Assembly (NCBI RefSeq): GCF_008041935.1
Contig: NZ_VKAC01000002.1
Span: forward strand, 186,001 to 250,000
Direction of reading: 5' to 3'
Length of the DNA: 64,000 nt
From: Quadrisphaera setariae
GTDB lineage: Bacteria > Actinomycetota > Actinomycetes > Actinomycetales > Quadrisphaeraceae
Below are positions 1-7,821 of this stretch, piece after piece. The translations under genes were made by a program, and so were the position numbers. The first letter of the stretch is position 1; every line of letters starts with the position of its first letter. The notes under the pieces are model-generated. The model had not been told where the DNA came from. It did not search any database and saw only the letters and a list, made by a program, of their open reading frames with translations.

Positions 1-557
1 ACGTCCGCGGGGTGGCGGCTGAGCGCCGGCGTGCTCCAGGAGCCCGCGGTCCCCAGGCAGGCGGTGATGACGTGCCCCATCGGGTGCCCCTCGGCCTGCT
101 CGGCGCTGAGGTGGCCCTCGTCGACGAGCTGCTGCACGTAGGTGTCGTCGCGGGTGACCTGCTCCAGCACCCCGCCGAGCGGGCGGCGGTAGGCGCGGGA
201 GTCACCGATGTGGGCGAGCACGACGTCGTCGTCGGTGGCCATGAGCGCCGTCAGCGTGGTGCCCATGCCGCTGGTCTCTGGGTGGTCCGCCGCGTGGTCG
301 AGCAGTGCCGCCTGGGCCCGCGCGATCGCGGCCTCCAGGGCGGCGGCCGGGTCTTCGTCGGGGTGCTGCTCGTCGTCGCGGTCGTCGAGGGGGAGCAGCT
401 CCTCGATGACGATCGAGGAGGCCACGTCACCCGCGGCGCTTCCGCCCACGCCGTCAGCGACCAGCGCGAGGCGGCGGCCGGCGTAGCCGGAGTCCTCGTT
501 GTAGGGCCTGACGGTCCCGCGGTCCGAGCGCGCTCCGGTGACGACGGCGAGGGGCAT
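1..557 (-). CDS. PP2C-family protein serine/threonine phosphatase (partial, 3' end outside window)
   Basis: At least 185 residues of a PPM/PP2C phosphatase, expected to be Mn/Mg-dependent and to act on phospho-Ser/Thr. The metal-binding motifs are visible: R-S-D-R-G near residue 10, N-E-D at about 20, LVADGVGG at about 33-40, T-S-G-M-G-T-T at about 90 and HIGDSRAY at about 112. The ATG is preceded by GGAG at a 6-nt spacing. It is the last of a minus-strand run (MarR, methyltransferase, phosphotransferase remnant) and starts 13 bp after the remnant. The C-terminal third lies beyond position 1, so a membrane-anchored form cannot be excluded. Confidence 0.88.
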   Translation of the reverse strand, partial: MPLAVVTGARSDRGTVRPYNEDSGYAGRRLALVADGVGGSAAGDVASSIVIEELLPLDDRDDEQHPDEDPAAALEAAIARAQAALLDHAADHPETSGMGTTLTALMATDDDVVLAHIGDSRAYRRPLGGVLEQVTRDDTYVQQLVDEGHLSAEQAEGHPMGHVITACLGTAGSWSTPALSRHPAD

Positions 558-570
558 GTGCGGCTCCAGG

Positions 571-806
571 TCACTCGACGGTGCGCTCGAGGGGACGAGA
601 GATCGACACCCTGCCACGGTTCGCTGGGACCGGCGCGGGCGCCCGAGCGGATCCGGCGGGTGGACGGCGAGCCAGCTCTGCTGAAGCGGTCGCGACGAGG
701 CGCTCGCGGTTCTCGCGCAGCCAGGCGCGCTCGGCGTCGTGGCGCCTCTGCGCACCACGTGCGTGGAGAAGCCCCCGTGCAGGACCTCCTCGACGTCGTC
801 GTCCAC
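571..806 (-). pseudogene. Remnant of an aminoglycoside-phosphotransferase-like gene
   Basis: Two coding-looking pieces in different frames fill this gap. From a GTG at 806 reads V-D-D-D-V-E-E-V-L-H-G-G and on to HVVRR, like the N-terminus of phosphotransferase-family (APH) proteins. In another frame, ending with TGA at 571-573, reads DAERAWLRENRERL, like the C-terminal helix of the same family (usually ...W-x-x-x-H-R-x-x-L). The kinase core that should lie between them is absent. This reads as an internal deletion plus frameshift. The family assignment rests on short similarity recalled by eye, so confidence is low. Position between the methyltransferase and PP2C genes on the same strand fits a decayed operon member. 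Confidence 0.35.
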
Positions 807-818
807 GGCTCCTCCTCG

Positions 819-1505
819 TCAGACCGTCGACGGCTTATGGGCGGTGAGCAGGAAGCGGTGCGTCCTCACCGGCAGCGGTCCGGCCGCGCAGAGACCGCGG
901 AGGGCGTCGAGGTGGTCGGTGACGGACGTCCCGGGCAGCTGCCAGGGCACGAGCCGGAGGTGCCGGACCACCGCGCCGACGTCGTCGAAGACCATCACCG
1001 GGCGCTCCTCGACGACCCGCTCGACCACCAGTCCCGCGCGGGCCAGGGCGTCAGCAGCGACCTGCGCCGTCCACGACCCCGGCCTCCGCGGTGGTGGCAC
1101 CCCGAGGGCGTCGTCGAGGTCGGTGCAGTCCTCGCTGCCCACCTGCTGCGTCAGGAGCGCGCCGCCCGGGGCCATCACCCGCGCGACCTCGCTGGCCACC
1201 AGCCGGCCGTGGCGGTCGAGCACGAGGTCCACCGAGGCGTCCGCGAGCGGCAGGTGGTCGCTGGGTGCCTCCCGGACGACGACGCCGAGGGGCTCCAGCC
1301 GCGCCGTGGCGATGGGGATGGTGGGCGGCCAGCCCTCGGTGGCCGTGACCTCCCACCCCCGTGCAGAGGAAGCGGTGGCCCGGGCCAGCAAGCGGCTGAG
1401 CAGCTCACCTCCGCCGGTGTCGACGTCGAGCACGCGGCGGGCGCTCGCGAGCTCGTCGGCCGGGTCTCCGCCGCGGAGGCAGCCGGCGTCGGGCTGGGCT
1501 GCCAT
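819..1505 (-). CDS. Class I SAM-dependent methyltransferase
   Basis: A 228-residue protein with a short N-terminus followed by the SAM-binding motif VLDVDTGGGELLSRLL (about residues 29-44), an acidic-loop region (ATEGWPPT), a D-x-V-L-D-R-H-G stretch and a post-motif (MAPGGALLTQQVG). This matches the family of small actinobacterial methyltransferases that begin almost directly at motif I. The ATG at 1505 lies 4 bp after the stop of the MarR gene, so the two are cotranscribed and the enzyme is probably MarR-controlled. The substrate is unknown; a small-molecule or drug target would fit the MarR linkage (inference). Confidence 0.8.
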   Translation of the reverse strand: MAAQPDAGCLRGGDPADELASARRVLDVDTGGGELLSRLLARATASSARGWEVTATEGWPPTIPIATARLEPLGVVVREAPSDHLPLADASVDLVLDRHGRLVASEVARVMAPGGALLTQQVGSEDCTDLDDALGVPPPRRPGSWTAQVAADALARAGLVVERVVEERPVMVFDDVGAVVRHLRLVPWQLPGTSVTDHLDALRGLCAAGPLPVRTHRFLLTAHKPSTV

Positions 1506-1509
1506 GCGG

Positions 1510-1986
1510 TCACCCTGGGGGAGCGGGCGGTGGTGCGTCGAGCGGGTTCCCGGCCTCCAGGGCGCGGGTGCAGGTGACGAGGTCGTCGCGGAGGCGCTGC
1601 GCGCCCGCTCGGCCCAGGGAGGCGAGCATCGCGGCCTCGACGCCCGCCACGTCGCGGCTGGCGCGGGCGAGCAGTTCCTCACCGGCTGGTGTGAGGCGCG
1701 TGGGCAGGGCCCGGCCCGAGGGGGCCTGCTCCGGGCGGGTGAGCAGTCCGCGCTGCTCCAGGCCCTGCAGCGTGGTGTGCGCCGACTGCCGGGTGACGAA
1801 CGTAGCGCGGGCGAGGTCGGCGGCGGACATCCCCGGGCGGTGCGCCAGCTGCTCCAGGCACGCGTACTGCGGGACGGAGAGGTCCAGCGGGCGCAGGGCG
1901 TCGTCCATCGCCGCGCGCAGGGCGGCGGCGGCGCGCTTGAGGGCGAGCCCCACGGAGCTCTCGACGTCCACGCGTGCTTGCAACAT
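1510..1986 (-). CDS. MarR-family transcriptional regulator
   Basis: A 158-residue winged-helix repressor. The DNA-binding part reads LSVPQYACLEQLAHRPGMSA, then AADLARATFVTRQSAHTTLQ (recognition helix) and the wing L-T-R-P-E-Q-x-x-x-x-R-A-L-P. The ATG lies inside the first of two palindromes in the divergent promoter, so the protein very likely represses itself, the downstream methyltransferase and the divergent glyoxalase-fold gene. Ligands of MarR proteins are usually small phenolics or drugs; none can be named here. Confidence 0.9.
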   Translation of the reverse strand: MLQARVDVESSVGLALKRAAAALRAAMDDALRPLDLSVPQYACLEQLAHRPGMSAADLARATFVTRQSAHTTLQGLEQRGLLTRPEQAPSGRALPTRLTPAGEELLARASRDVAGVEAAMLASLGRAGAQRLRDDLVTCTRALEAGNPLDAPPPAPPG

Positions 1987-2002
1987 GTCAGGAGTCTGAC
2001 AT
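1985..2002. promoter_or_regulatory. MarR-type operator 1
   Basis: Perfect inverted repeat ATGTCAG-GAGT-CTGACAT (7-bp arms, 4-bp spacer). It covers the start codon of the MarR gene on the minus strand. Arms and position are typical of a MarR autoregulatory site. Confidence 0.65.
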
Positions 2003-2012
2003 AGAGTCGCTC

Positions 2013-2031
2013 ATGTCAGTCCAGTTGACAT
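2013..2031. promoter_or_regulatory. MarR-type operator 2
   Basis: Second copy with the same half-sites, ATGTCA-N7-TGACAT. Centres of the two sites are about 28 bp apart, close to three helical turns. It lies just before the AAGGAG ribosome site of the divergent VOC gene. Confidence 0.6.
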
Positions 2032-2045
2032 CAAGGAGCACTCCC

Positions 2046-2429
2046 ATGGCCGCCGTCTCCGGTCCCGACTTCATCGCCCTGCAGGTCAGCGACGTCGATG
2101 CGTCGGCCGAGTTCTACGGGTCCCACCTCGGGCTGCGCCGCGCGCCGGCCAGCCCGCCCGGCGCCGTCGTCTTCGCCACGTCGCCGGTCGCCTTCGCCGT
2201 GCGCCAGCCCCTGCCCGGTCTCGACCTCGGCGCCGTCAGCCCCCGCCCTGGAGCGGGTGTGGCGCTGTGGCTCGCCGCCGACGACGCGCAGGCGCTGCAC
2301 GACGACCTCGCCGCTGCCGGCGTCACCGTGCTGCAGCCGCCCTTCGACAGCCCCTTCGGACGCACCTTCACCCTCGCCGACCCCGACGGCTACGCCATCA
2401 CGGTCCACGGACCGGCTCCCACGGCGTAG
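2046..2429 (+). CDS. VOC/glyoxalase-fold protein
   Basis: A 127-residue vicinal-oxygen-chelate protein with two beta-alpha-beta-beta-beta modules: FIALQVSDVDASAEFYGSHL near the start and the second-module signature FTLADPDGYAITVHGP near the end. ATG is preceded by AAGGAG at 7 nt. It is divergent from the MarR gene across twin palindromic operators, so it probably belongs to that regulon. Members of this family serve as bleomycin/fosfomycin-type resistance binders, dioxygenases or isomerases; the exact role is open. Confidence 0.85.
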   Translation: MAAVSGPDFIALQVSDVDASAEFYGSHLGLRRAPASPPGAVVFATSPVAFAVRQPLPGLDLGAVSPRPGAGVALWLAADDAQALHDDLAAAGVTVLQPPFDSPFGRTFTLADPDGYAITVHGPAPTA

Positions 2430-2468
2430 GCCGCGACGGAGCCCTGAGCGGCAGCCCCGGGCTGCTGC

Positions 2469-3500
2469 TCAGAGGAACGTGAGCGTCGACCCGTGCGGTG
2501 CCGCGAGGGCGAGCGGCTCGTCGTCGAGGGAGACGAGGAAGCGCCCGTCGTCGGCCACGTCCGCCGCCAGCCGTTCCGCGAGGTCGGGCAGGACGGCGCG
2601 AGCCTCCAGCCCGAGGCGGTGCGCCCCTGCCCCGGAGACCACCTGGCGCACGGCGTCGCGCTCGTCGGCACCGAGGTAGGCCAGGGCGGCGCTGTGCGTC
2701 ACGACGACGGCCCCGCGCCCCGCACCCGCCACCTCGTCCAGGCGCCGACGTGCCCGCGCGAGGAGCGGGGCGAGGTCCGTGGTCATGTCACCGGCCAGCA
2801 CGGGCGGCCGGAGCCGCGCGGCGACGTCCAGGGCGGTGCGCAGCCGCTCTTCGCGCTCGACGTGCTCCGGCCACACGAGGCACTGCAGCCACCTGCGGGT
2901 GTCGGCGTCGGTCGGGTCGACGGGGGAGAGGTCCAGCCCCGTGCGCCAGGCGATGGCCGGGACGCTGGCCGGTAGCCGCAGCTGCGCATCAGCCCCGTCG
3001 ACCGCGCACGGAAGCTCCACGGCGCTGCCCACCGACCCGACGACGTGCTCGCGCCCGCCCGGCAGCGCGTACCGGTAGCGCCACGCGTCGTAGAGGAGGC
3101 AGAGACCAGCGCTCGCCCCCACCTCGACGACGGCGAGCGGACCGTCCGTGCGTGCTGCCAGCTCGGCGAGGCCCGGCAGGAGCACCGCGCACCGAGCGGC
3201 CTTGTTGGTCTGCGTCGAGCGCTCCTGGACCGTGGCGCGCACCTCGTCCCAGTGGTCCTGCAGCCAGGTCAGCGCGGTGGCCGGGTCCTCGACGGGCACG
3301 CCGTGCCAGCGCAGGGCGCCGAACAGCAGGTTCGGCTGCCGCTTGGCGGCGGGGAGTCTCGCGAGCAGGTCCAGCGCTGCGTCGTCGGCGGAGACGGCGT
3401 GAGCCAGGCGCTCGTAGACCGGTGAGGACCCTGCGGCTTCGCGCGCGGCCCACCGGCGGTACCCCGCTGCCAGGTCGCTGCTCGTGCTCGTGCGCCCCAC
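2469..3500 (-). CDS. DUF2332 family protein
   Basis: A 343-residue protein matching the usual length and layout of DUF2332: an N-terminal helical part (SPVYERLAHAVSADDAALDLL), the conserved block PNLLFGALRWHG, the VEVGASAGLCLLYD segment that resembles a SAM-type glycine loop, WPEHVERE and the late VVVTHSAALAYL. The GTG at 3500 was chosen because the family begins shortly before this helical part. The weak ribosome site makes the exact start uncertain. The VEVGASAGL loop suggests a methyltransferase-like fold, but no activity is established. Confidence 0.8.
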   Translation of the reverse strand: MGRTSTSSDLAAGYRRWAAREAAGSSPVYERLAHAVSADDAALDLLARLPAAKRQPNLLFGALRWHGVPVEDPATALTWLQDHWDEVRATVQERSTQTNKAARCAVLLPGLAELAARTDGPLAVVEVGASAGLCLLYDAWRYRYALPGGREHVVGSVGSAVELPCAVDGADAQLRLPASVPAIAWRTGLDLSPVDPTDADTRRWLQCLVWPEHVEREERLRTALDVAARLRPPVLAGDMTTDLAPLLARARRRLDEVAGAGRGAVVVTHSAALAYLGADERDAVRQVVSGAGAHRLGLEARAVLPDLAERLAADVADDGRFLVSLDDEPLALAAPHGSTLTFL

Positions 3501-3545
3501 ACCGCGGAGTAGACCAGCCCTGCCTTCACGTGGACACTCCGTCAC

Positions 3546-4220
3546 GTGCAGGAGAGCTGCTGGGCCGCGCTCGACGTCGTCGTCGACCTCGTGCGAGCGG
3601 CCGCTGACCACGGCCTCCTCGACGACGTCGGCTCGCTCAGCGAAGGGCTGGTCGCCCGCGGCTGGCGGCGCCACCGGCGCGGCGGCGCGTGGCTGCGCGA
3701 CCAGCCGGAGTCCCTCGGCGCGTGGACGTCGGTGACCCCGCCGACCGTCTCGGTGCACCTCAGCTACGAGGACGACGACGACGCCCACGCGGCACTGGCA
3801 GGCGTGGTCTCACGCATCGAGAAGCTCCTCGGCGCCGCGCCGATGCGGGATGCGAGCCACGAGCCCGACCAGTTCGCCGCCTTCTGGGGCTGTGAGGACG
3901 GCACGGGACTGCAGGTGTCCGCGACGCTCCACCCGACCACGTCGTCGATGGTCGGGCGAGCTGATGACGCCGCCCCCGTCGCGTGGCTGCAGGTCGAGGC
4001 GGTCCGGGACCGGACGGCTGGGGAGGCCGCCGAGGCCGATGCCGAGCGCGCCCGCCGCACAGCGCGCGAGGGCACGGCCGTCGAGCGCTGGTACCTGGCC
4101 GGGCAGCGCATCCTCCCGCCCGACGTCGTCACGGCGCTCGAGGACGACGACAACCCGCTCGTCGTCAGCGCCGTCCACGGCCACGCGCACATCCGCGCCT
4201 TCGTCGCGGGTCAGCACTGA
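3546..4220 (+). CDS. Hypothetical protein
   Basis: 224 residues, not recognised. It is acidic, without membrane segments or a signal peptide. Residues 15-60 are helical with a repeated G-W-R-R-H-R-R-G-G stretch. A central beta-like part (VSVHLSYEDDDDAHAALAG, then ASHEPDQFAAFWGCEDGTGL) leads to a helical Glu/Arg/Ala-rich segment and a final VVSAVHGHAHIRAF. The GTG at 3546 has no clear ribosome site. The reading frame stays open downstream of its stop into a toxin-antitoxin-like fragment. Confidence 0.6.
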   Translation: MQESCWAALDVVVDLVRAAADHGLLDDVGSLSEGLVARGWRRHRRGGAWLRDQPESLGAWTSVTPPTVSVHLSYEDDDDAHAALAGVVSRIEKLLGAAPMRDASHEPDQFAAFWGCEDGTGLQVSATLHPTTSSMVGRADDAAPVAWLQVEAVRDRTAGEAAEADAERARRTAREGTAVERWYLAGQRILPPDVVTALEDDDNPLVVSAVHGHAHIRAFVAGQH

Positions 4221-4370
4221 TGGGGCCGTGCGACGCTCTGCGGCCGAGCCCCTCCTGCCCTGCCACGTTCCTACGCCGACGCCTTCGCCGAGTGGGAAGC
4301 CTCCGGCGGGGGCGAGTGGTGGGAGGCGGTCACCGCTGACGGGTTCGACGACGCGCTCACGCCGCTCTGA
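4221..4370 (+). pseudogene. Antitoxin-like C-terminal fragment
   Basis: The frame that directly follows the stop of the preceding gene is open for 49 codons and ends in Y-A-D-A-F-A-E-W-E-A-S-G-G-G-E-W-W-E-A-V-T-A-D-G-F. This pattern (A-x-x-E-W-x-x-S-G-x-x-x-x-W-x-x-x-x-x-D-G) is common at the C-terminus of ribbon-helix-helix/VapB-type antitoxins. No start codon and no DNA-binding N-terminal half are present. It overlaps the 3' end of the opposing SnoaL-like gene by about 14 bp. Called by eye from the C-terminal pattern only. Confidence 0.3.
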
Positions 4371-4767
4371 GCGCGTCGCGGACCACGGGGAACAGGTCGC
4401 CCCAGCAACCGACGATCTTGCCGCCGGCCAGCCGGTAGAACACCAGCTCCTGCGTGCGCACCGTCCGCCCGGTGGGCGCGACCCCCTGGAACGCGCCGGT
4501 GTGCGTGCCCTGCCCGACGAGCCTCGCCGCCAGGGTGTCGCCGTCCACGACCAGCTGCTGCACCTCCCAGCGGTAGTCGGGGAAGCCGGTGACGACCGCC
4601 CGCACGCCCTCGACGTAGGCCGCGAGGCCGTCATCGGGGCCGGAGCCGCTGATCGAGCCGTCCACGAACTCGCCGAGGTCGTCCACCCGGTGCTCGTTGC
4701 AGCACTCGAGGTAGCGCTCGTAGAGGTCGACCACCTGCTCGCGGGTCATGGGGCTCTCATCGGCCAT
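4357..4767 (-). CDS. SnoaL-like / NTF2-fold protein
   Basis: 136 residues with the layout of SnoaL-like polyketide-cyclase relatives: an N-terminal helix VDLYERYLECCNEHRVDDL, then G-S-G-P-D-D-G-L-A-A-Y-V-E-G-V-R-A-V, a central DYRWEVQQLVVDGDTLAARL strand pair and the late HTGAFQGVAPTGRTV and FYRLAGGKIVGCWGD. These proteins form a small cone-shaped barrel with an internal pocket and often act as isomerases, hydrolases or cyclases. The substrate is not evident from the neighbours. Confidence 0.8.
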   Translation of the reverse strand: MADESPMTREQVVDLYERYLECCNEHRVDDLGEFVDGSISGSGPDDGLAAYVEGVRAVVTGFPDYRWEVQQLVVDGDTLAARLVGQGTHTGAFQGVAPTGRTVRTQELVFYRLAGGKIVGCWGDLFPVVRDALRAA

Positions 4768-4877
4768 GCGTGATGCTCACACCGCGGCGCTGTGAGCACC
4801 ACGCGGATGGACCGCCGAGGCGCGCCCTCCGCACGAGGGCCGTGCGGAGCCCGGGCCGGCTGGCCACCTGCCGTGCC

Positions 4878-5600
4878 TCACCAGGCGACAGGCCGCCCGT
4901 CCCGGTCGATGAACTGCAGGCCGGGCCGCCCCTGCTGCGCCTGCACGGTGTCGAGCAGCGGCGGCACGGCCTCCTCGACGGTGGACCCCGCCTGAGGGCC
5001 GCCGAGGTCGGTGCGGACCCACCCGGGCGCCAGCAGGAGCAGCGTCCGCTGCTCAGGCTGGCGCGCCGCGTAGCTGCGCATGAGCTGGTTGAGCGCCGCC
5101 TTGCTCGCCCGGTACACCTCCCAGCCGCCGCCGTGGTTGCCCGAGACGCTGCCCTGGCCGGAGGACATGACGGCGATCGTCCCCAGCGGTGCGACCAGGT
5201 GGCTGAGCTGCTCGACCACCCTCATGGGCGACAGGGCGTTGGTGACGAGCACCCGCGAGAACTCCTCGGTGCTCATCGTCGCGGCGGTGAGCTGCTGGTC
5301 GTGCGTGACGCCGGCGTTGACGAGCACCAGGTCGAAGGTCCATCGCGCCAGCCGGTCTCCCAGAGCGCTGATCTGGACGGGGTCGTCGATGTCGAGCCGC
5401 TCGACCAGCAGCCGTCCGGCTGCGCCGTCGGCCACCTCGTGGAGCGCGGCCGGCACGTCACCGCGGACGGTGGCGACCACCCGGGTGCCGCGCCGCAGCA
5501 GCTCGGCGGTGGTCCCCAGCCCGAGGCCCCGGGAGGCACCGACGACGAGCGCGGAACCCGGGTGCGTCGCTGCGGCGCTGCTGGACGACCTGTCGCTCAT
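4878..5600 (-). CDS. Short-chain dehydrogenase/reductase
   Basis: 240 residues with a Rossmann cofactor loop G-A-S-R-G-L-G-L-G near residue 22, an NAG motif (LVLVNAGVT), catalytic Ser in VMSSGQGSV and Y-R-A-S-K as the catalytic Tyr/Lys pair. Near the C-terminus is PGWVRTDLGG. A basic residue follows the glycine loop region (RRGTRVVATVRG), which favours NADP(H), by inference. It stands alone on the minus strand, divergent from the nucleotidyltransferase gene. Substrate unknown. Confidence 0.87.
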   Translation of the reverse strand: MSDRSSSSAAATHPGSALVVGASRGLGLGTTAELLRRGTRVVATVRGDVPAALHEVADGAAGRLLVERLDIDDPVQISALGDRLARWTFDLVLVNAGVTHDQQLTAATMSTEEFSRVLVTNALSPMRVVEQLSHLVAPLGTIAVMSSGQGSVSGNHGGGWEVYRASKAALNQLMRSYAARQPEQRTLLLLAPGWVRTDLGGPQAGSTVEEAVPPLLDTVQAQQGRPGLQFIDRDGRPVAW

Positions 5601-5655
5601 GAAGGCTCCTCAGGCTCAGTGGACCCGCCGCTCCGAGGTGCGCCACCGTAGTCCT

Positions 5656-6453
5656 GTGCGAGATCCGCTGGAGGGCGTCGACGGCGACGGCTGCATCCGC
5701 ACCGGCGCCGACAGGTCGCGCGTGCCTGCGGTCTACGAGCCGGTCCTCGAAGCCCTGCTCGCCGCCTTCGCGCCGTCCGCGCCGTCGTCGCTGCTGCTCT
5801 ACGGATCGGTGGCCACCGGACAGGCCCGGCCGCCGACCTCAGACGTCGACGTCGTGGTGCTCGGCGTGCCGCCCGCAGCGACCGAGCCGGTGGCGCAGGA
5901 GCTCTCCACGCGCTTCGCCGACCTGTGCCGCGAGGTGGCCGTCGGAGCGGCCCAGGTGGAGGACCACGACGGTGACGACGACGAGGCGCACGGCAACCGC
6001 GTCTTCCTGCGGCACTACTGCGTGCTGCTGGCGGGAGAGGACGTCGCCGCGGACTGGCGCCCGTTCCCCGCGGACGCCCGGGCCGCCCGGGGGTTCAACG
6101 GTGATGTCGCGCTGCACCTGGACCGGTGGCGCGACGCCGTCCGCACCCGCGCGGGGTGGGACACGCCCTCGTCGCTGCTGGGCCGTCGCCTCGCGCGCAA
6201 GACGCTCCTGGCGGCAGCCGGTCTCGTCAGCGTCCACGACAGCACCTGGACCACCGACCGGGCCACCGGCGCCCGGCGGTGGGGAGAGGTCGACACCGTC
6301 GTCGCCGACGATCTGCGCCTGCTCCTCGCGTGGGCCGACGGCGACGCCACCGCCAGCACGACCGACATCCTCCGGGTCCTCGCGCCCGGCAGACCCGTGC
6401 AGCGGGTGGCCGAGGCGTTCCAGGCCGAGATCGGGCTCTGGAGCGTCAGCTGA
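5656..6453 (+). CDS. Nucleotidyltransferase-domain protein
   Basis: 265 residues. The polymerase-beta-type motif is clear: YGSVATGQARPPTSDVDVVV (G-S followed by D-x-D) near residue 45, so it should transfer a nucleotidyl group. The C-terminal half is helical (LLGRRLARKTLLAAAGLVS), as in aminoglycoside adenylyltransferase-like proteins. The GTG at 5656 gives the longest reading; a second in-frame GTG at 5722 begins closer to the conserved part and is an equally plausible start. Its end overlaps the opposing gene by 8 bp. Confidence 0.78.
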   Translation: MRDPLEGVDGDGCIRTGADRSRVPAVYEPVLEALLAAFAPSAPSSLLLYGSVATGQARPPTSDVDVVVLGVPPAATEPVAQELSTRFADLCREVAVGAAQVEDHDGDDDEAHGNRVFLRHYCVLLAGEDVAADWRPFPADARAARGFNGDVALHLDRWRDAVRTRAGWDTPSSLLGRRLARKTLLAAAGLVSVHDSTWTTDRATGARRWGEVDTVVADDLRLLLAWADGDATASTTDILRVLAPGRPVQRVAEAFQAEIGLWSVS

Positions 6454-7183
6454 GCGCGACGCGGTGCACCAGCGCCGACTTCGGGTAGTCGCTCGCCGGC
6501 CCGGGAGGCGCGGTCTCGAAGAGGTCGACCATGAGCTGCAGCGGGTAGGGCAAGCGCTGCGTCGAGCTGTAGACCAGCTGTCCGCCGCAGGCGACGCGCA
6601 CGCCGTCGTCGTCCCACGCAGCGGTCCAGGTGTGCCTCTCACCGCGGCCCACGGGCACCACCACCTCGGTCATGTCCGTGACGAGGCGCGGGTCGTGGTG
6701 GGCCTTCACCCCGACCCGCGCGGTGGTGGTCGCCTCACCCACGGCCTCGGCGTCGACCTCGAAGACGCACACCTCGCCGCTGTCCCGCTCGTCGAGGTGC
6801 TCGGTGCCGACGAGCCACACCGCGAGCATGCAGCCGGGGTCGGTGCTCGCCGTCACGGTGACCTCCACCTGCCCGCTGGTCGGTGCCCAGAGCACGCGCT
6901 CGGTCACCGGTGTCCGCACCACCAGGCCGTCCGGCCGGTGGCGGTGCGTGCCGCGCTCCGACCCGAGCGGGCCGGAGTACGTCGCCGTCTGCAGGTTGGA
7001 CACCCGCAGCGGTGCGTCTTCGGGGCGCCAGTCGAGCTGGTCGGCGTCGATGCGCAGCCTCAGCCCCTCACCGGTGAGGTCGTACCGCGCCACCGACCGG
7101 TCGGACGTCGTCCACTGCGGCAGGTAGTGGTCCACCCACAGCCCGCCGCCCAACCGCTCTCCGCTGAAGACCTCGACGAACAC
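6446..7183 (-). CDS. GH16-like concanavalin-fold protein with altered catalytic motif
   Basis: 245 residues resembling actinobacterial proteins annotated as glycoside hydrolase family 16: WVDHYLPQWTTSDRSVARYD, then RLRIDADQLDWRPEDAPLRV and NLQTATYSGPLGS. No signal peptide is visible. At the place where the catalytic E-x-D-x-x-E would be expected the sequence reads E-V-C-V-F-E, with Cys for the central Asp. Hydrolase activity is therefore doubtful, and a carbohydrate-binding role may fit better (inference). Confidence 0.7.
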   Translation of the reverse strand: MFVEVFSGERLGGGLWVDHYLPQWTTSDRSVARYDLTGEGLRLRIDADQLDWRPEDAPLRVSNLQTATYSGPLGSERGTHRHRPDGLVVRTPVTERVLWAPTSGQVEVTVTASTDPGCMLAVWLVGTEHLDERDSGEVCVFEVDAEAVGEATTTARVGVKAHHDPRLVTDMTEVVVPVGRGERHTWTAAWDDDGVRVACGGQLVYSSTQRLPYPLQLMVDLFETAPPGPASDYPKSALVHRVALS

Positions 7184-7192
7184 CGGCGCACG

Positions 7193-7768
7193 CTACCCGG
7201 CTGCTGCCACCCTCGGCGCCGCGTGGAGAGCGGCGAACCCGGGAGCGCCCGTGGTCCGCTGCCCCGTGGGCGCCGCCGGCTGGGCGCGCGTGCGGCGCTC
7301 ACGCCCGGCCGCGCGCGTCAGCGGCTGCGCGCTGTGGGCCAGGGTGAACCAGACGACGTGGCGCTCGCTGCGAGCAGCGCCGTCGGGGTCGTCGTCCTCC
7401 TCGACCTGCTCCAGCTGGCTGCCCCACCCGTCCGACAGCAGCCCGTACAGCGGCAGCCCGCGACCCCCCAGGTGGCAGGTCGTCGGCATGCGGCTGCCCT
7501 GGCAGCGTGACGGCGGCAGCGGCGACGTCCCGCCGTCGACCACCTCGATGCCCAGCTGCTCGTCGTCGTCGGCGATGCGGACCAGCACGGGGGCCTCCGG
7601 CGCGTGCCGCACCGCGTTGGTGACCGCCTCCGTGGCCAGGAGCAGCGCGGCGTGCAGCACCTGCGGGTTCCACCCCGCCCCGACAGCGGCGAGGTGAGCG
7701 CGGACGGTGCGTGCGGCGCCGTCGTCGTGGGGGAGGGCGAGGAACGACCTCGCGCACCCTGAGCCCAT
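7193..7768 (-). CDS. ATP-binding protein, anti-sigma-factor kinase type (HATPase_c_2)
   Basis: 191 residues of the RsbW/SpoIIAB-like fold: the N box ATEAVTNAVRHAPEAP, the G1 box IEVVDGG and a glycine-rich late motif GGRGLPLYGLLSDGWG. Such proteins bind ATP, hold a sigma factor or phosphorylate a STAS antagonist. A STAS protein lies about 2 kb away at 9797. ATG at 7768 was chosen because the conserved fold starts soon after it. The C-terminal 50 residues are low-complexity and Arg/Ala-rich. Confidence 0.82.
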   Translation of the reverse strand: MGSGCARSFLALPHDDGAARTVRAHLAAVGAGWNPQVLHAALLLATEAVTNAVRHAPEAPVLVRIADDDEQLGIEVVDGGTSPLPPSRCQGSRMPTTCHLGGRGLPLYGLLSDGWGSQLEQVEEDDDPDGAARSERHVVWFTLAHSAQPLTRAAGRERRTRAQPAAPTGQRTTGAPGFAALHAAPRVAAAG

Positions 7769-7821
7769 GGCGACCGCCCCCGCTGCTGCATCTGTCTCTG
7801 CTTCGAGGATGCTCGCTGTCC

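Noticed and set aside
2031-2408. Minus-strand open frame over the VOC gene
   Set aside because: Glu/Gly/Arg-rich shadow without motifs; the plus strand carries the VOC signature and a ribosome site.
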